In this document: one piece after another, positions 1-9,121 of the stretch
Numbering within the stretch: the first letter of the stretch is position 1
How the letters are laid out: each line of letters opens with the position of its first letter
NCBI RefSeq assembly: GCF_003116095.1
Contig: NZ_LGRA01000004.1
Location: 28,225 to 92,224, forward strand
Reading direction: 5' to 3'
Length of the DNA: 64,000 nt
Source: Azospirillum sp. TSO35-2
GTDB taxonomy: Bacteria > Pseudomonadota > Alphaproteobacteria > Azospirillales > Azospirillaceae
Notes under the pieces: model-generated
What the model was told of the DNA's origin: nothing
The model's input: only the letters and a program-made list of their open reading frames with translations
Database searches by the model: none
Translations under genes and position numbers: made by a program

Positions 1-128
1 TGCCGGGTCGCGGGGTCCTGGCAGCGCAGCTCGTAGCGGCCCTTCATCGGCTCGGCGGCGGCCCCGGAGGCCAGGGGGCCGGCGAGCAGGGGAGCGGCCA
101 GGGCGAGGATCAGCGTGCGGCGGGTCAT
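1..128 (-). CDS. Secreted protein, N-terminal fragment
   Basis: Only the first 42 codons are visible; the gene runs off the left edge. The N-terminus is a classic Sec signal peptide: MTRR, a hydrophobic Ala/Leu stretch (LILALAAPLLAGPLA) and an Ala-rich cleavage region near AAAEP at residues 23-27. The mature part begins MKGRYELRCQDP, so an exported protein with an early Cys is expected. Its ATG overlaps the TGA of the upstream Nudix gene (ATGA), so the two are translationally coupled. Function cannot be assigned from this fragment. Confidence 0.7.
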   Translation of the reverse strand, partial: MTRRTLILALAAPLLAGPLASGAAAEPMKGRYELRCQDPATR

Positions 129-751
129 GGCGTGGTATCCTCTGGTGGAAGCTTGGCCGGCTGAGGATTCGAGAGCGCGCGGGCGATGTCGCCCTGCCAG
201 ACCATGCTGACCAGCGCGATCTGGGTCAGCAGGTGCATCTCGCCGCGGCCGATGGCGGCCAGCAGCTCCGCACGGGTCAGGAACAGGATCTCGGTGTCCT
301 CCAGGTCGTCGGACACCGGGGCGGACACGAGGTCGGCGACGCGACGGCAGCCGGTGGCGTGGAACATGTGCGACCACGCCCCGCCCTGGTTGGCGTTGAC
401 CATGTAGGCGCCGAGGTCGGTCCAGCGCTCCGCCTCCATCCCGGTCTCCTCCAGCAGCTCGCGCTTCGCGGCGTCCAGCGGCTCTTCGCCGGGCGACAGG
501 TGGCCGCCGGGAAAGACCAGCCCGACCTTGCGCGGGCCGTGGCGGTACTGGCGGTAGGTGACGATGCGGCCGTCCGCGGTCTCGGCGAAGATGCAGGCGA
601 AGGACGGTTGATCGAACTGGTAGTAATCGTCGATCCGCCGCCCGTCGGGCAGCTCCACCGTCTCCACCCGCACCTTCAGGAACGGATCGGCGTCGAGCAG
701 GTCGCGGCTGTCGACCACGCTCCAGGGGCGGTGGGGATGGTGATCGGGCAT
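125..751 (-). CDS. Nudix hydrolase
   Basis: A 208-residue Nudix protein. The Nudix box is complete around residues 83-105: GGHLSPGEEPLDAAKRELLE followed by ETG, matching GX5EX7REUXEEXGU. Length and the DDYYQFDQPSFACIFAET lead-in resemble ADP-sugar or nucleoside-diphosphate pyrophosphatases, but the substrate cannot be read from sequence. An AAGGACA ribosome-binding site lies upstream of the ATG. The gene ends in an ATGA overlap with the following secreted-protein gene. It probably hydrolyses a nucleoside diphosphate linked to another moiety in the cytoplasm. Confidence 0.85.
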   Translation of the reverse strand: MPDHHPHRPWSVVDSRDLLDADPFLKVRVETVELPDGRRIDDYYQFDQPSFACIFAETADGRIVTYRQYRHGPRKVGLVFPGGHLSPGEEPLDAAKRELLEETGMEAERWTDLGAYMVNANQGGAWSHMFHATGCRRVADLVSAPVSDDLEDTEILFLTRAELLAAIGRGEMHLLTQIALVSMVWQGDIARALSNPQPAKLPPEDTTP

Positions 752-1354
752 GCGTGTCCTTGTCGTGCTGGGCGGGCGCCGGCAGGCCGCTTGGCGGGAG
801 CCAGCGGCAGGTTGTAATTCATCGCCGTCGTCGCCAACAAATGGTCAAAGGAGGCAAGGGTCGGTCAAGCCGTCACGCGCCCGCCGCTTTGATCCGTTCG
901 GGCAGGGTGGTCTTGGCTGTGCGAATGGTGACGTGCGGCCTGCGATTCCTCCGTCTCTCCACGCCACGGTCATGATCCGGGTGGGGTTCGTCACGTTGGC
1001 TGAGACAGCGACCGAAGACAGACCCCCTGTCGAGGCACCATGCGGGGAAGCCGTCGTTTCAAGGCGTGTCTGAAACGATCGAACAAATCGATGATTGAAG
1101 TTTCGCTGAAGCATCGCCAACACAACAGGAAGGACTCCCACCATTCCGGACCTTTCGCACACAAGGCCAAGCTTGATGCCGGGCTGATGCGAAATGAAAC
1201 AAATTGTGTCTTCATTCCACGGTCCCGATATTCCGATTGAGCCGTCCCGGCAAAGTGCCTATCGATTCGGGACCGCGATATCCGTATGCCGTCCCGAGCT
1301 TCCGCCGGGACCTTCTTCCGCCACGCCGCCCAACCGATCGTCCCATCCATCGCC
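752..1354. other. Gene-free stretch between divergent genes
   Basis: About 600 bases with no convincing gene. The short open frames here lack ribosome-binding sites and recognisable domains. GC content falls between about 1080 and 1250. It separates the divergent Nudix and glycosyltransferase genes and presumably holds both promoters; one perfect 8-bp inverted repeat is listed separately. Confidence 0.5.
1054..1078. repeat. Inverted repeat TCGTTTCA / TGAAACGA
   Basis: Perfect 8-bp arms at 1054-1061 and 1071-1078 with a 9-base spacer, in the gap before the glycosyltransferase gene. Centre-to-centre spacing of 17 bases fits a dimeric regulator operator better than a terminator, since the arms are not GC-rich and no T-run follows. 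Operator function is inference. Confidence 0.3.
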
Positions 1355-3754
1355 ATGCCCACGGGTCCGATTCCGCGCCTGATCCACCAGACCTGGAAGA
1401 ACGACGAGGTTCCGCCGGAATTCCGTCCCCTGCAGCGGAGCTGGATCGAGCGGAATCCGGGCTTCGCCTACCGGTTCTGGACCGACGACGACATCGCCCG
1501 CTTCATCGCGAGCGAGCATCCGGCGCTGCTGCCGGTCTTCCAGGGCTACGCCGATCCCATCGCGCGGATCGATCTGGCGCGCTACCTGATCCTGCGGCGT
1601 TTCGGCGGGGTGTACGCCGACCTCGACTGCGAATGCCTGCGCCCGCTCGACGGGCTTCTCGATGGGCATGGCTTCGTCGTCGGGGTGGAGCCGGAGGCGC
1701 ATGGCGCCCTGGAGAAGGCGGTGCAGCGCGGCCTGTCCCGCATCCTCTGCCCGTCCTTCCTCGCCTCGGTCCCCGGCCATCCCTTCTGGGACCATCTGCT
1801 CGCCCGGCTGGTCGAGGCCCGGCATTGCCCGGACGTGCTGGACGCCACCGGGCCGTTCCTGCTGACCCGCGCCCACGCCAGCTATGCGGCCGGGCAGGAG
1901 GCGGGGGCGGCGGTGACCGTGGTGGCGCCGGAGCTGCTCTACCCGGTCACCAAGGACGATTGCTGGAGCGGGCGGCTGTTCGACCTCGCCTTCTGGGAAC
2001 AGGCGACGCGCCAGGCCTACGCCGTCCACTACTGGGAGGGCACCTGGTTCCGCACCGACAGCGATCGCGGCCTCCGCCTGCCGCGGCAGATCACGGGGAC
2101 GGTGACCGACGCCCGGCCGCAAGGGACCGAGGCCGGGGCCGAGGCGGCCCCATCAGCCGCTGCGGGCGGTCCGCCGCTGATTTCCTGCCTGATGGTCACC
2201 AAGCTGCGGAGCGGGCTGGTGGAGCTGGCCATCGACAGCTTCGTCCGCCAGACCTACGCCAACCGGGAACTGGTCATCGTCTGCGACGCGCCGGTGCCGG
2301 GCGAAGACGCCGGGGGGGACGCGCTCGACCGCGTCGCCCGGGCGGTGGCCGGCCGGACGAACATCCGGCTGATCCGGGTGGAGGGGCCGGGCCGGACGCT
2401 GGGCGAACTGCGCAACATCGCCGTCGACCACGCCGCCGGCCGCTATGTCTGCCAGTGGGACGACGACGACCTCTACGATCCATGCCGGCTGGAATACCAG
2501 CATCTGATGCTGTCCCGCGCCGGCGCCCAGGCCTGCCTGCTGGGGCGCTGGATGATCTGGTGGCCGGCGGAGGACCCGGACGCGGAGCGGCTGGCCGTGT
2601 CGTGCGAGCGGGACTGGGAAGGCTCGCTGCTGTGCGAGCGGGCGGTGATGCCGCGCTATCCCCATCTGCGCCGTGGCGAGGACACGCCGGTGATCGAGCA
2701 GCTCCGCCGCAGCGTCCGGGTGGTCCGCATGGATCTGCCGCGGCTCTACACCTACGTCGCCCATGGCGCCAACACCTTCGGCGCCGGCCACTTCGACGCC
2801 CATTGGCCGCTCGCCACCGCCCGTTTCAGCGGCGAGCGCTGCCGCGCCGTGCTGGAGGAGATGGCGAAGCGCCTGCCGGTGGAGGCCTACCGCCACGCCC
2901 TCGCCGCCCCTCTTCCCGCCGCCCCGTCTTCTCCCGCCTCCGCCTCCGCCTCCGCGGCCCCGGTGGCGATGGGGACCGTGCCCAAGGTGCTGGTGCTGAC
3001 CCCGGTGAAGGACGCCCGGCCGCACCTGCCCCGCTATCTGGAGCTGCTCGCCCGGCTCGACCACGACCCCGCCCGGCTGTCGCTGGGCTTCCTGGACAGC
3101 GACAGCCGGGACGGCACCCACGACTGGCTGGCCGCCCGCCTGCCGGAGCTGCGGGACCGCTACCGCCGGGTGACGCTGCTGCGGCACGACTACGGCTTCC
3201 TCCCCGACGGCCCGCGCTGGGCGCCGGCGATCCAGCGGCGGCGGCGCGAGATCCTGGCGCGGTCGCGCAACCGGCTGCTGGCCGGCACGCTGGAGGACGA
3301 GGCGTGGGTGCTGTGGCTCGACGCCGACTTGGTCGATTACCCGCCGGACCTGCTGACGCGGCTGCTGGCCGCCGGGCGCGACATCGTCGTCCCCCATTGC
3401 GTCCTGCCGGACGGGCGGACCTTCGACCTCAACAGCTTCCGCCTGGATCCGGACGGCGAGGAGGACCCCCGCCACCGCGTCGACGGCATCTTCCAGCCGC
3501 CCCGTGGCGTCGGGCGGCGCTACCTCGACGACTTCCCGGTCACAGGCGGGCCGGACCAGGACATCGTGCCGGTCGACGGGGTCGGCGGGGCGGCCCTGCT
3601 GGTGCGCGCCGACCTGCACCGCGAGGGGCTGTGCTTCCCGCCCTTCAGCCACCGCGGCTACATCGAAACCGAAGGGCTGGCGATGATGGCCCGGGACATG
3701 GGCGTGACGTCCTGGGCCCTGCCGGGGCTGCGCATCGTCCATGCCGACCGATAG
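1355..3754 (+). CDS. Three-domain glycosyltransferase fusion
   Basis: About 799 residues starting at MPTGPIPRLIHQTWKN, the canonical start of the Gly_transf_sug family; an ATG 69 bases upstream is in frame but adds unconserved sequence. Domain 1 (about 1-240): IPRLIHQTWK and GGVYADLDCE, the DXD sugar-nucleotide site. Domain 2 (about 275-510): a GT2-type fold with PPLISCLMVTKLR and the QWDDDD metal-binding motif. Domain 3 (about 550-795): VLVLTPVKDARPHLPRYLE with LWLDADLVDYP, resembling Anp1-type mannan polymerases. A low-complexity Ala/Pro/Ser linker around residues 530-548 joins domains 2 and 3. Three catalytic sites in one chain suggest it builds several sugar residues in sequence. A second glycosyltransferase follows 101 bases downstream. 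Confidence 0.85.
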   Translation: MPTGPIPRLIHQTWKNDEVPPEFRPLQRSWIERNPGFAYRFWTDDDIARFIASEHPALLPVFQGYADPIARIDLARYLILRRFGGVYADLDCECLRPLDGLLDGHGFVVGVEPEAHGALEKAVQRGLSRILCPSFLASVPGHPFWDHLLARLVEARHCPDVLDATGPFLLTRAHASYAAGQEAGAAVTVVAPELLYPVTKDDCWSGRLFDLAFWEQATRQAYAVHYWEGTWFRTDSDRGLRLPRQITGTVTDARPQGTEAGAEAAPSAAAGGPPLISCLMVTKLRSGLVELAIDSFVRQTYANRELVIVCDAPVPGEDAGGDALDRVARAVAGRTNIRLIRVEGPGRTLGELRNIAVDHAAGRYVCQWDDDDLYDPCRLEYQHLMLSRAGAQACLLGRWMIWWPAEDPDAERLAVSCERDWEGSLLCERAVMPRYPHLRRGEDTPVIEQLRRSVRVVRMDLPRLYTYVAHGANTFGAGHFDAHWPLATARFSGERCRAVLEEMAKRLPVEAYRHALAAPLPAAPSSPASASASAAPVAMGTVPKVLVLTPVKDARPHLPRYLELLARLDHDPARLSLGFLDSDSRDGTHDWLAARLPELRDRYRRVTLLRHDYGFLPDGPRWAPAIQRRRREILARSRNRLLAGTLEDEAWVLWLDADLVDYPPDLLTRLLAAGRDIVVPHCVLPDGRTFDLNSFRLDPDGEEDPRHRVDGIFQPPRGVGRRYLDDFPVTGGPDQDIVPVDGVGGAALLVRADLHREGLCFPPFSHRGYIETEGLAMMARDMGVTSWALPGLRIVHADR

Positions 3755-3855
3755 GGGCGGCCTGTTGATGGCCGAGCGGCGCGCTCCCCTGTTGATGGGG
3801 GATCGGGGTCGCGCCCGGCCCGCTCCTTCGTCCTGCCCGCAACGGGAAACGCGCC

Positions 3856-4812
3856 ATGTCCGTCACCATGCCCCCGCCCCCGTCCGTGTCCGCCGCGCCG
3901 CCTGATCCCCGGCCCGTGGCGAGCGTCGTCGTCTGCACCCACCGGCGTCCGGAGCTGCTCGACGCCTGCCTGGGCAGTCTGGTGGGTCAGCGCGCGTCCG
4001 GCGGCGCCCATGAGATCCTGGTGGTCGACAATTCCCCCGGGATGGAGGCGCGCCCGGTGGTCGAACGGTGGCAGCCGGCGTTCGCGATGCGGGGCGTGCC
4101 GTTGCGCTACAGGCTGGAGGAGCGGTCCGGTGTCGCCTTTGCCCGCAACCGCGGCGTGGCCGAGGCGGCGGGGGCACTGATCGCCTTCATCGACGACGAC
4201 GAGCGGGCCTGCGAGAACTGGCTGGAGCGGTTGCTGGAGCCCTTCGAGCGCCTGGGCGATGCCGTCGATCTGGTCGCCGGCGAGGTCGAGCCGGATTTCG
4301 GCGACCAGCCCCGGCCCGACTGGCTGGGCGACGACCTGCTGCATTTCTTCTCCTGCCGCTGGGGTTGGGACAGCGCCTCCCGTTTCCTGCAGGATCACGA
4401 GTGGTTCGGCGAGGGCAATTGCGCCTTTCGCAAGCGGCTGCTGGCCGATCGCGGCTTTCCGACCGACTTCGGCCGCAAGGGCGATGGCCTGATGTCGAAC
4501 GAGGGGGTGGTCTTCCTCGAGCTGCGTGCGGCGGGGGCGGCGACCTATTATGTCCCCGAAGCCATGGTGTTCCACCGGATCCACCCCGACCGGTTGAGCC
4601 GGCGCTGGCTGATGCGGCGGATGTTTTACCAGGGCGCCTCCGACCGCCTTGCCCAACGGCGCCACGGGATCGCGGAGCAGCGCTGGGACTTCAACGTCAA
4701 CCTCGCCAAGCTGGCCGACCTGGACGTCGAGAGCCTGGAGGGGGAGAGCCTGCGGGCGGTGATCCGGCTGTATTTCCAGTTCGGCTACGCGGCGGCGCCC
4801 GGCATGTACTGA
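3856..4812 (+). CDS. Family 2 glycosyltransferase
   Basis: A 318-residue GT-A enzyme. Near the N-terminus, PVASVVVCTHRRPELLDACL is the nucleotide-binding strand; AFIDDDERACENWLERLLEP is the DXD region at about residues 113-132. A later segment (EGNCAFRKRLL, about 192) is the acceptor-side motif of GT2 enzymes. No transmembrane segment is visible, so it is probably a soluble or peripheral cytoplasmic transferase. It follows the three-domain glycosyltransferase on the same strand and is likely co-transcribed. A strong palindrome lies downstream, facing the convergent PhyH gene. Confidence 0.85.
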   Translation: MSVTMPPPPSVSAAPPDPRPVASVVVCTHRRPELLDACLGSLVGQRASGGAHEILVVDNSPGMEARPVVERWQPAFAMRGVPLRYRLEERSGVAFARNRGVAEAAGALIAFIDDDERACENWLERLLEPFERLGDAVDLVAGEVEPDFGDQPRPDWLGDDLLHFFSCRWGWDSASRFLQDHEWFGEGNCAFRKRLLADRGFPTDFGRKGDGLMSNEGVVFLELRAAGAATYYVPEAMVFHRIHPDRLSRRWLMRRMFYQGASDRLAQRRHGIAEQRWDFNVNLAKLADLDVESLEGESLRAVIRLYFQFGYAAAPGMY

Positions 4813-4908
4813 GACCGGGTCCGGGATGTCTTGCCTCCTGACCCCGGTATTCGGTCGCGACGGCGGCCGCGGCCCGACAGGGCCGAAGCCTGCGTGGCGT
4901 ATGAACGC

Positions 4909-4932
4909 AGCGGTCAGGAAATCCTGACCGCT
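4909..4932. terminator. Bidirectional terminator-like palindrome
   Basis: Perfect 11-bp arms, AGCGGTCAGGA (4909-4919) and TCCTGACCGCT (4922-4932), with a 2-base centre. It lies between the stop codons of two convergent genes. The position suits a bidirectional transcription terminator, although there is no clear T-run on either side. Confidence 0.55.
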
Positions 4933-4947
4933 TATGACCCCCCGCCG

Positions 4948-5925
4948 TCAGGGCGCGACGTAGATCTGGTTGACGAAGGGATCGAGGCCCGGCGGCAGTT
5001 GGGGGGCGTCGCGGTCCAGCGGCGGGGTCCGCGGGCCGTGCGGGGTGCGGTTGACGTTGTACTGGGCCGACAGCAGCAGGCGCCGGCCGCGCCGCGGCAG
5101 GGCGCCCTTGTGGACGCCGTAGGTGTCGCCGAGGAACCAGCTGCCCGCCGGGCCGGTCATCGCCACGGTGCCCGAAGTGCCGAAGGCCGCCTCGACCGCC
5201 TCGTCGGTCAGGGCGCGGCCGGTGGACAGCGCCCGGCTGCGGTGGCTGCCCTTGACGTACATGTGGGGGCCGCCGTCGGCGTCGACGTCGGTCAGGTAGA
5301 AGAAGATCTTGAAGCCGCGCAGGCTGTCCAGGTCGCGGTGGTGGCGCTGGGTGCCGCGGGGCCCCTGCCGCCCGCCGAAGCTCTCGCCGCCGTAGGACCA
5401 CCAGCAGCCGATGTTGTCGAGGATCGGCTTGCAGCCGAGATACAGCTCCGCCGTTTCCAGCACCCGCGGGTCGTTGAAGAGACCCATCGCGTGCGGCGCC
5501 CGCAGGATCTGGTCGATGCCGTGGTAGCCCATGTTGGACTCCAGGCTGGGCGGGCTGTCGGGGCGGAACCAGCCCAGATGCGGGCGGAACGGGTCGTGGC
5601 AGGGCGTCTGCTCGAAATAGGCCCGCAGGTCGGCGACGATGGCCGGGTCGATCGGCGGCAGCAGCGGCGTGACGCCGTCCCGCTCCAGCGTCCGGCACCA
5701 GTCCCGCGCCACCAGCGACGGGTGGAAACCCGGCGTGCGCGGCCGCCGCCCGGCGATCAGCCCGGCCAGCCGGTCGCGCGTCGCCGGGTCGGTGACGATG
5801 GGCAGGATGTCGTAGATGGCGTAGCGCCGGTCGGCCCGCGCCTTGCGCAGATAGGCCCGCGGCGAGGCGATGCGCGTCCGCAGCTTGTCGAGGAAGTCGT
5901 CGAACGGACGGGGCAGGGCTGGCAT
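4948..5925 (-). CDS. Phytanoyl-CoA dioxygenase (PhyH)-like protein
   Basis: About 325 residues from MPALPRPFDDFLDKLRTRI; an in-frame start 72 bases upstream is possible. It looks like a 2-oxoglutarate/Fe(II) dioxygenase of the PhyH family: TQRHHRDLDSLRGFKIFFYL carries the HxD iron ligands, TDVDADGGPHMYVKGSHR is the typical following strand, and GSWFLGDTYGVHKG supplies the distal His. RRGRRLLLSAQYNVNR carries the expected Arg for 2-oxoglutarate. Family members hydroxylate small molecules, including sugars and fatty acyl groups. It is transcribed convergently to the glycosyltransferases and divergently from the sialidase-like gene. The substrate is unknown. Confidence 0.8.
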   Translation of the reverse strand: MPALPRPFDDFLDKLRTRIASPRAYLRKARADRRYAIYDILPIVTDPATRDRLAGLIAGRRPRTPGFHPSLVARDWCRTLERDGVTPLLPPIDPAIVADLRAYFEQTPCHDPFRPHLGWFRPDSPPSLESNMGYHGIDQILRAPHAMGLFNDPRVLETAELYLGCKPILDNIGCWWSYGGESFGGRQGPRGTQRHHRDLDSLRGFKIFFYLTDVDADGGPHMYVKGSHRSRALSTGRALTDEAVEAAFGTSGTVAMTGPAGSWFLGDTYGVHKGALPRRGRRLLLSAQYNVNRTPHGPRTPPLDRDAPQLPPGLDPFVNQIYVAP

Positions 5926-6094
5926 GGAGGGCGGCACCGCGCGGCAGGTTGAGACGATGATGACGGGAACTCTTCCCGATTGCACCGGCCTTTTCAAGGC
6001 GCGTCCCCTCCGCCGCCCGGCTATGCTGCTGAGGCACGACGTCGCGGGTTATAGAAGCCGACGGTCTTTTCCAAGAGGGGGCACAAGGACACCG

Positions 6095-7285
6095 ATGGCC
6101 ATCGACGGACGAGAGCACCGCGTGCTGTACCGCGACCCGCGCTTCTACGCCTCCTTCCCCTCGCTGACGGTGCCGGCGGCCGGAAGGGATGCGGACGGGG
6201 CGGCGGTGCTGGTCGCCTTCCGGCGGGCGCGCGACCATCGCTGGCTGCGCGGGGCGGCCTACCAGGAGAGCGCGGCCGGCTTCAACCATGTCGACCATCT
6301 CGATTCCCGCTCGCAGACCATGCTGCTGCGGCTCGGCCCCGACGCCGAGCCCCTGGGGGAGGTGCAGGGGGGGGGGCCGGGAGAGCCGGTGATGCTGCCG
6401 CCCGACCCCCAGGCGGCCGACCAGGACGCCAGCCTGCTGACCTTGCGCGACGGGCGCATCCTGCTGGCCGGCTTCCGCTGGTACCCGGTGCCGGCGGTCG
6501 AGGGCGAGGCGCTGCGCGCCCAGGGGATCGGGCTGACCGGCAGCCCGCTGAAGACCGGCGACCTCTACCTGTTCTGGGGCGGCTACAGCCGGCACAGCGA
6601 CGACGGCGGCCGGAGCTGGACAGCGCACCGCGACCTGCCCGCCCTGCCCGGCCACCCCGACATCCTGCCCGGCCAGCGGCCCTTCCACGGCGGCGCCGTG
6701 CGCGGCCGCGCGGTGGAGACGCCGGACGGCACCATCCTGCAGACCGGCTACACCCACCACCCCACCACCGGCACCTACGCCAGCCACCTGTTCGCCTCCG
6801 CCGACCGCGGGGAGAGCTGGGTCCACCGGGCGATCATCGCGCTGGATGCGGAGGCCAAGGCCGGCTTCTGCGAGACGGCGCTGCATCTGGACGCCGACGG
6901 CGTGCTGCACGCCTTCCACCGCACCACCGGGCTGGGCGACCATCTGGCGACCTCGCGCTCGACCGACCTGGGCCACAGCTGGGAGCCGTGGCGGCGCCAC
7001 GCGGTGGTCGGCCATCCCTACGACGCCTGCCCGTTGCCCGACGGCCGGCTGCTGCTGGCCGGCGGCTACCGCCACGCCCCCTACGGCATCCGCGCCCGCG
7101 TCTACGACCCGCGCACCCAGGACCCCGGCGACGCGCCGGAGATCGTGCTGCGCGACGACGGCCCGGCGCCCGACCTGGGATACCCCTGGGCGGCGGTGCT
7201 GCCGGATGGGCGGGCGATGGTCGCCTACTACATCTGCGACCCGGCCGGCCGGCGCGGCATCGAGGCGACGCTGTTCCGGCCGTGA
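6095..7285 (+). CDS. Sialidase-like Asp-box beta-propeller protein
   Basis: About 396 residues from MAIDGREHRVLYRDPRFYAS; the frame is open further upstream but that part lacks family character. At least three Asp boxes (SxDxGxxW) are visible: HSDDGGRSWTAH, SADRGESWVHRA and STDLGHSWEPW, the signature of six-bladed BNR propellers. No signal peptide is seen at this start, so it may act in the cytoplasm. The family includes sialidases and glycan-binding or deacetylating relatives; whether catalytic Arg residues are present was not established. The Rieske oxygenase gene follows 77 bases downstream on the same strand. Confidence 0.75.
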   Translation: MAIDGREHRVLYRDPRFYASFPSLTVPAAGRDADGAAVLVAFRRARDHRWLRGAAYQESAAGFNHVDHLDSRSQTMLLRLGPDAEPLGEVQGGGPGEPVMLPPDPQAADQDASLLTLRDGRILLAGFRWYPVPAVEGEALRAQGIGLTGSPLKTGDLYLFWGGYSRHSDDGGRSWTAHRDLPALPGHPDILPGQRPFHGGAVRGRAVETPDGTILQTGYTHHPTTGTYASHLFASADRGESWVHRAIIALDAEAKAGFCETALHLDADGVLHAFHRTTGLGDHLATSRSTDLGHSWEPWRRHAVVGHPYDACPLPDGRLLLAGGYRHAPYGIRARVYDPRTQDPGDAPEIVLRDDGPAPDLGYPWAAVLPDGRAMVAYYICDPAGRRGIEATLFRP

Positions 7286-7362
7286 CGGCGGGGTGATGCG
7301 GGGGCCCTGCGACCCGCTGTGCCCTGGACCGGCCGGCCGGGCGCGGGCTACCCTCTGCCACC

Positions 7363-8493
7363 ATGGAACAGCCCGTCTTCACGCCCGCCAAAGCCGTCCC
7401 CGGCATCCCCCCCGCCGCCTACCACGACCTGGAGATTTTCCGGGCGGAGGAGGAGCGGGTCTTCCGCCACGCCTGGGTCTTCGCCGGCTTCACCGACGAC
7501 CTCGCCCGGCCCAACGACTATCTGACCCGGCGGATCGGCGGGCTGGACGTGCTGGTGCAGAATTTCGACGGCGAACTGCGGGGCTTCCGCAACGTCTGCA
7601 CCCACCGTTTCGCGATGATCCACCGGGCGCCGCGCGGCAACGGGCTGCTGCGCTGCGGCTATCACGGCTGGACCTTCGACCGCGACGGCGTGCCCTACGG
7701 CATCCCCGGCAACGAGGCGAATTTCGGGCTGGACGCCGCCGGCCGCTGCGGCCGCGGCCTGACTCCGGTGGCGGTCGGCGTCTGCGGCCGCTTCGTCTTC
7801 CTGCGCATCGCGGCGGAGGGGCCGGATCTCGACGCGTGGCTGGGCCCCTACGCCGACACCCTGCGCCATGCCTCGGCGATCTTCGTCCGCCCCTTTGACG
7901 AGCGGTCGATGGAGTGGGCGGCCAACTGGAAGATGGGGGTGGAGAGCGTGCTGGAGGTCTACCACGCCGACCTCACCCACCCGACCACCTTTCGCAAGCT
8001 GGTGAAGGGCGACTGGCGCTGCGGCTATGGCGGCGCCCACTCCCACGGCGTCACCGGTGTCTCGGACAAGAGCGCGCGCTGGTGGGACGGCGTGTCGGAG
8101 CGGCTGGGCTTCCGCCCCAGCCCGACCTTGCGCGAGTACGACCACCTGCACCTCTTCCCCAACCTGGAGATCGGCTTCACCCGCGGCGCGGTGATGAGCG
8201 TCCAGACCTACGACCCGCTCGGCCCCGACCGCTGCGCGCTGACCCTGCGCCTGTTCCTGGCCGACCCTGATGGCGCCCCCGGCGGCGATGCCGGCAAGGG
8301 CGGCCCCGCCGCCCGCCGCCTGGTCGAGGATGGCGCCCGCGACCTCAACATCGCCCTGCTGCGCGAGGACCAGGAGGCGTCGGAACTGGCCTTCCGCGGC
8401 TGCCGCCAGACCGCCCGCCCCGCCCTGCTCGGCCTGAACGAGGAACGCATCCAGCAGTTCCACGCGGTGTGGCGCGGGATGATGGGCGGCTGA
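7363..8493 (+). CDS. Rieske non-haem iron oxygenase, alpha subunit (complete)
   Basis: A 376-residue ring-hydroxylating oxygenase alpha subunit with both metal centres. The Rieske ligands are C79, H81, C98 and H101 (VCTHRF ... LRCGYHGW). The mononuclear iron site is NWKMGVESVLEVYHADLTHP, giving H201 and H206, with D336 (REDQEASE) as likely carboxylate. Such enzymes use electrons from a ferredoxin or reductase to hydroxylate or demethylate substrates; no electron-transfer partner is encoded in the window. The complete protein gives an internal reference for two incomplete relatives encoded 0.6-4 kb downstream on the opposite strand. Given the glycan context, a sugar or lipid substrate is more likely than an aromatic one (inference). 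Confidence 0.88.
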   Translation: MEQPVFTPAKAVPGIPPAAYHDLEIFRAEEERVFRHAWVFAGFTDDLARPNDYLTRRIGGLDVLVQNFDGELRGFRNVCTHRFAMIHRAPRGNGLLRCGYHGWTFDRDGVPYGIPGNEANFGLDAAGRCGRGLTPVAVGVCGRFVFLRIAAEGPDLDAWLGPYADTLRHASAIFVRPFDERSMEWAANWKMGVESVLEVYHADLTHPTTFRKLVKGDWRCGYGGAHSHGVTGVSDKSARWWDGVSERLGFRPSPTLREYDHLHLFPNLEIGFTRGAVMSVQTYDPLGPDRCALTLRLFLADPDGAPGGDAGKGGPAARRLVEDGARDLNIALLREDQEASELAFRGCRQTARPALLGLNEERIQQFHAVWRGMMGG

Positions 8494-8554
8494 AACGGGG
8501 CGGCGCGGCGGCACCGAACGCATCAGGTCCGAGAGCCGATCCCGTCCAGGACGA

Positions 8555-9121
8555 TCAACCGTGCCACTCCCGCCCGTCCATGTCCTGGTACACCCCGAAA
8601 CGGCCGCGCACCGCCAGCCAGTCCTCGGCCAGCATCTCGAAGATGTGGAGGTCGATCTCCCGGCCGTCCTTCACCACCTGGCGCGTCAGCACGCCGACCG
8701 GGCGGTAGCCGATCAGCGGCTGGCCTTTCAGCAGGCGGGGGCTGTTGGTGCCCAGGATGTGGTTCACCACCTTGCGCAGCCCCAGCGTGAAGAAGACGTG
8801 GTTCAGCATGTAGGCGAAGTTCAGCGGCGCCGCGCCGATGCGCCCCGCCCGTTCGCCCATCAGCACGCCGATGGTGGCGATCCTCCAGGCCGGCTCGGTG
8901 ATGGTGATCGAGACGTGGCCGGCCGGCACCCCGTCGACGCACAGGATGCGGTGGACGTAGTCGTCGCGCTCTTTGCTGCGGCGCAGCCACGCCTTCTGCC
9001 GCTCCACGTCGTCGGGCACCCGGGTCAGCATCTGGTCGGCGATGTCGGGCCGGGTGCGCCAGTCGAGCAGCAGCCGGGCGTGCTCCTCCGTCGGCTCGAT
9101 GAAGCTCAGGGCGCCGCTCAT
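8555..9121 (-). CDS. GNAT-family N-acetyltransferase
   Basis: 188 residues starting MSGALSFIEPTEEHARLLLDWR, resembling RimJ/RimL or PseH-like GNATs that acylate proteins or nucleotide-linked amino sugars. Visible parts are the N-terminal W-R-T-R-P helix, VPAGHVSITIT (beta strand 4 region), an RAGRIGAAPLNFAYML segment in the acetyl-CoA region, and the C-terminal GYRPVGVL turn. The ATG overlaps the TGA of the upstream oxygenase-core gene (ATGA), so it is the last gene of the minus-strand operon. Acetyl-CoA-dependent acylation of an amino sugar is a plausible role, not proven. Confidence 0.8.
   Translation of the reverse strand: MSGALSFIEPTEEHARLLLDWRTRPDIADQMLTRVPDDVERQKAWLRRSKERDDYVHRILCVDGVPAGHVSITITEPAWRIATIGVLMGERAGRIGAAPLNFAYMLNHVFFTLGLRKVVNHILGTNSPRLLKGQPLIGYRPVGVLTRQVVKDGREIDLHIFEMLAEDWLAVRGRFGVYQDMDGREWHG

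Noticed and set aside
49..57. Prophage hypothesis for the tail-collar gene and the tail-like remnant
   Set aside because: No capsid, terminase, integrase or lysis gene occurs anywhere in the window; the collar operon resembles known non-phage clusters.
2153..3742. Minus-strand frame of 529 codons under the three-domain glycosyltransferase
   Set aside because: Shadow of a high-GC gene; the product is rich in Gly, Gln, His and Arg with no motif.
4697..7075. Minus-strand frame of 792 codons spanning the PhyH and sialidase-like genes
   Set aside because: It crosses genes on both strands and shows no conserved motif; the overlapping real frames have catalytic motifs.
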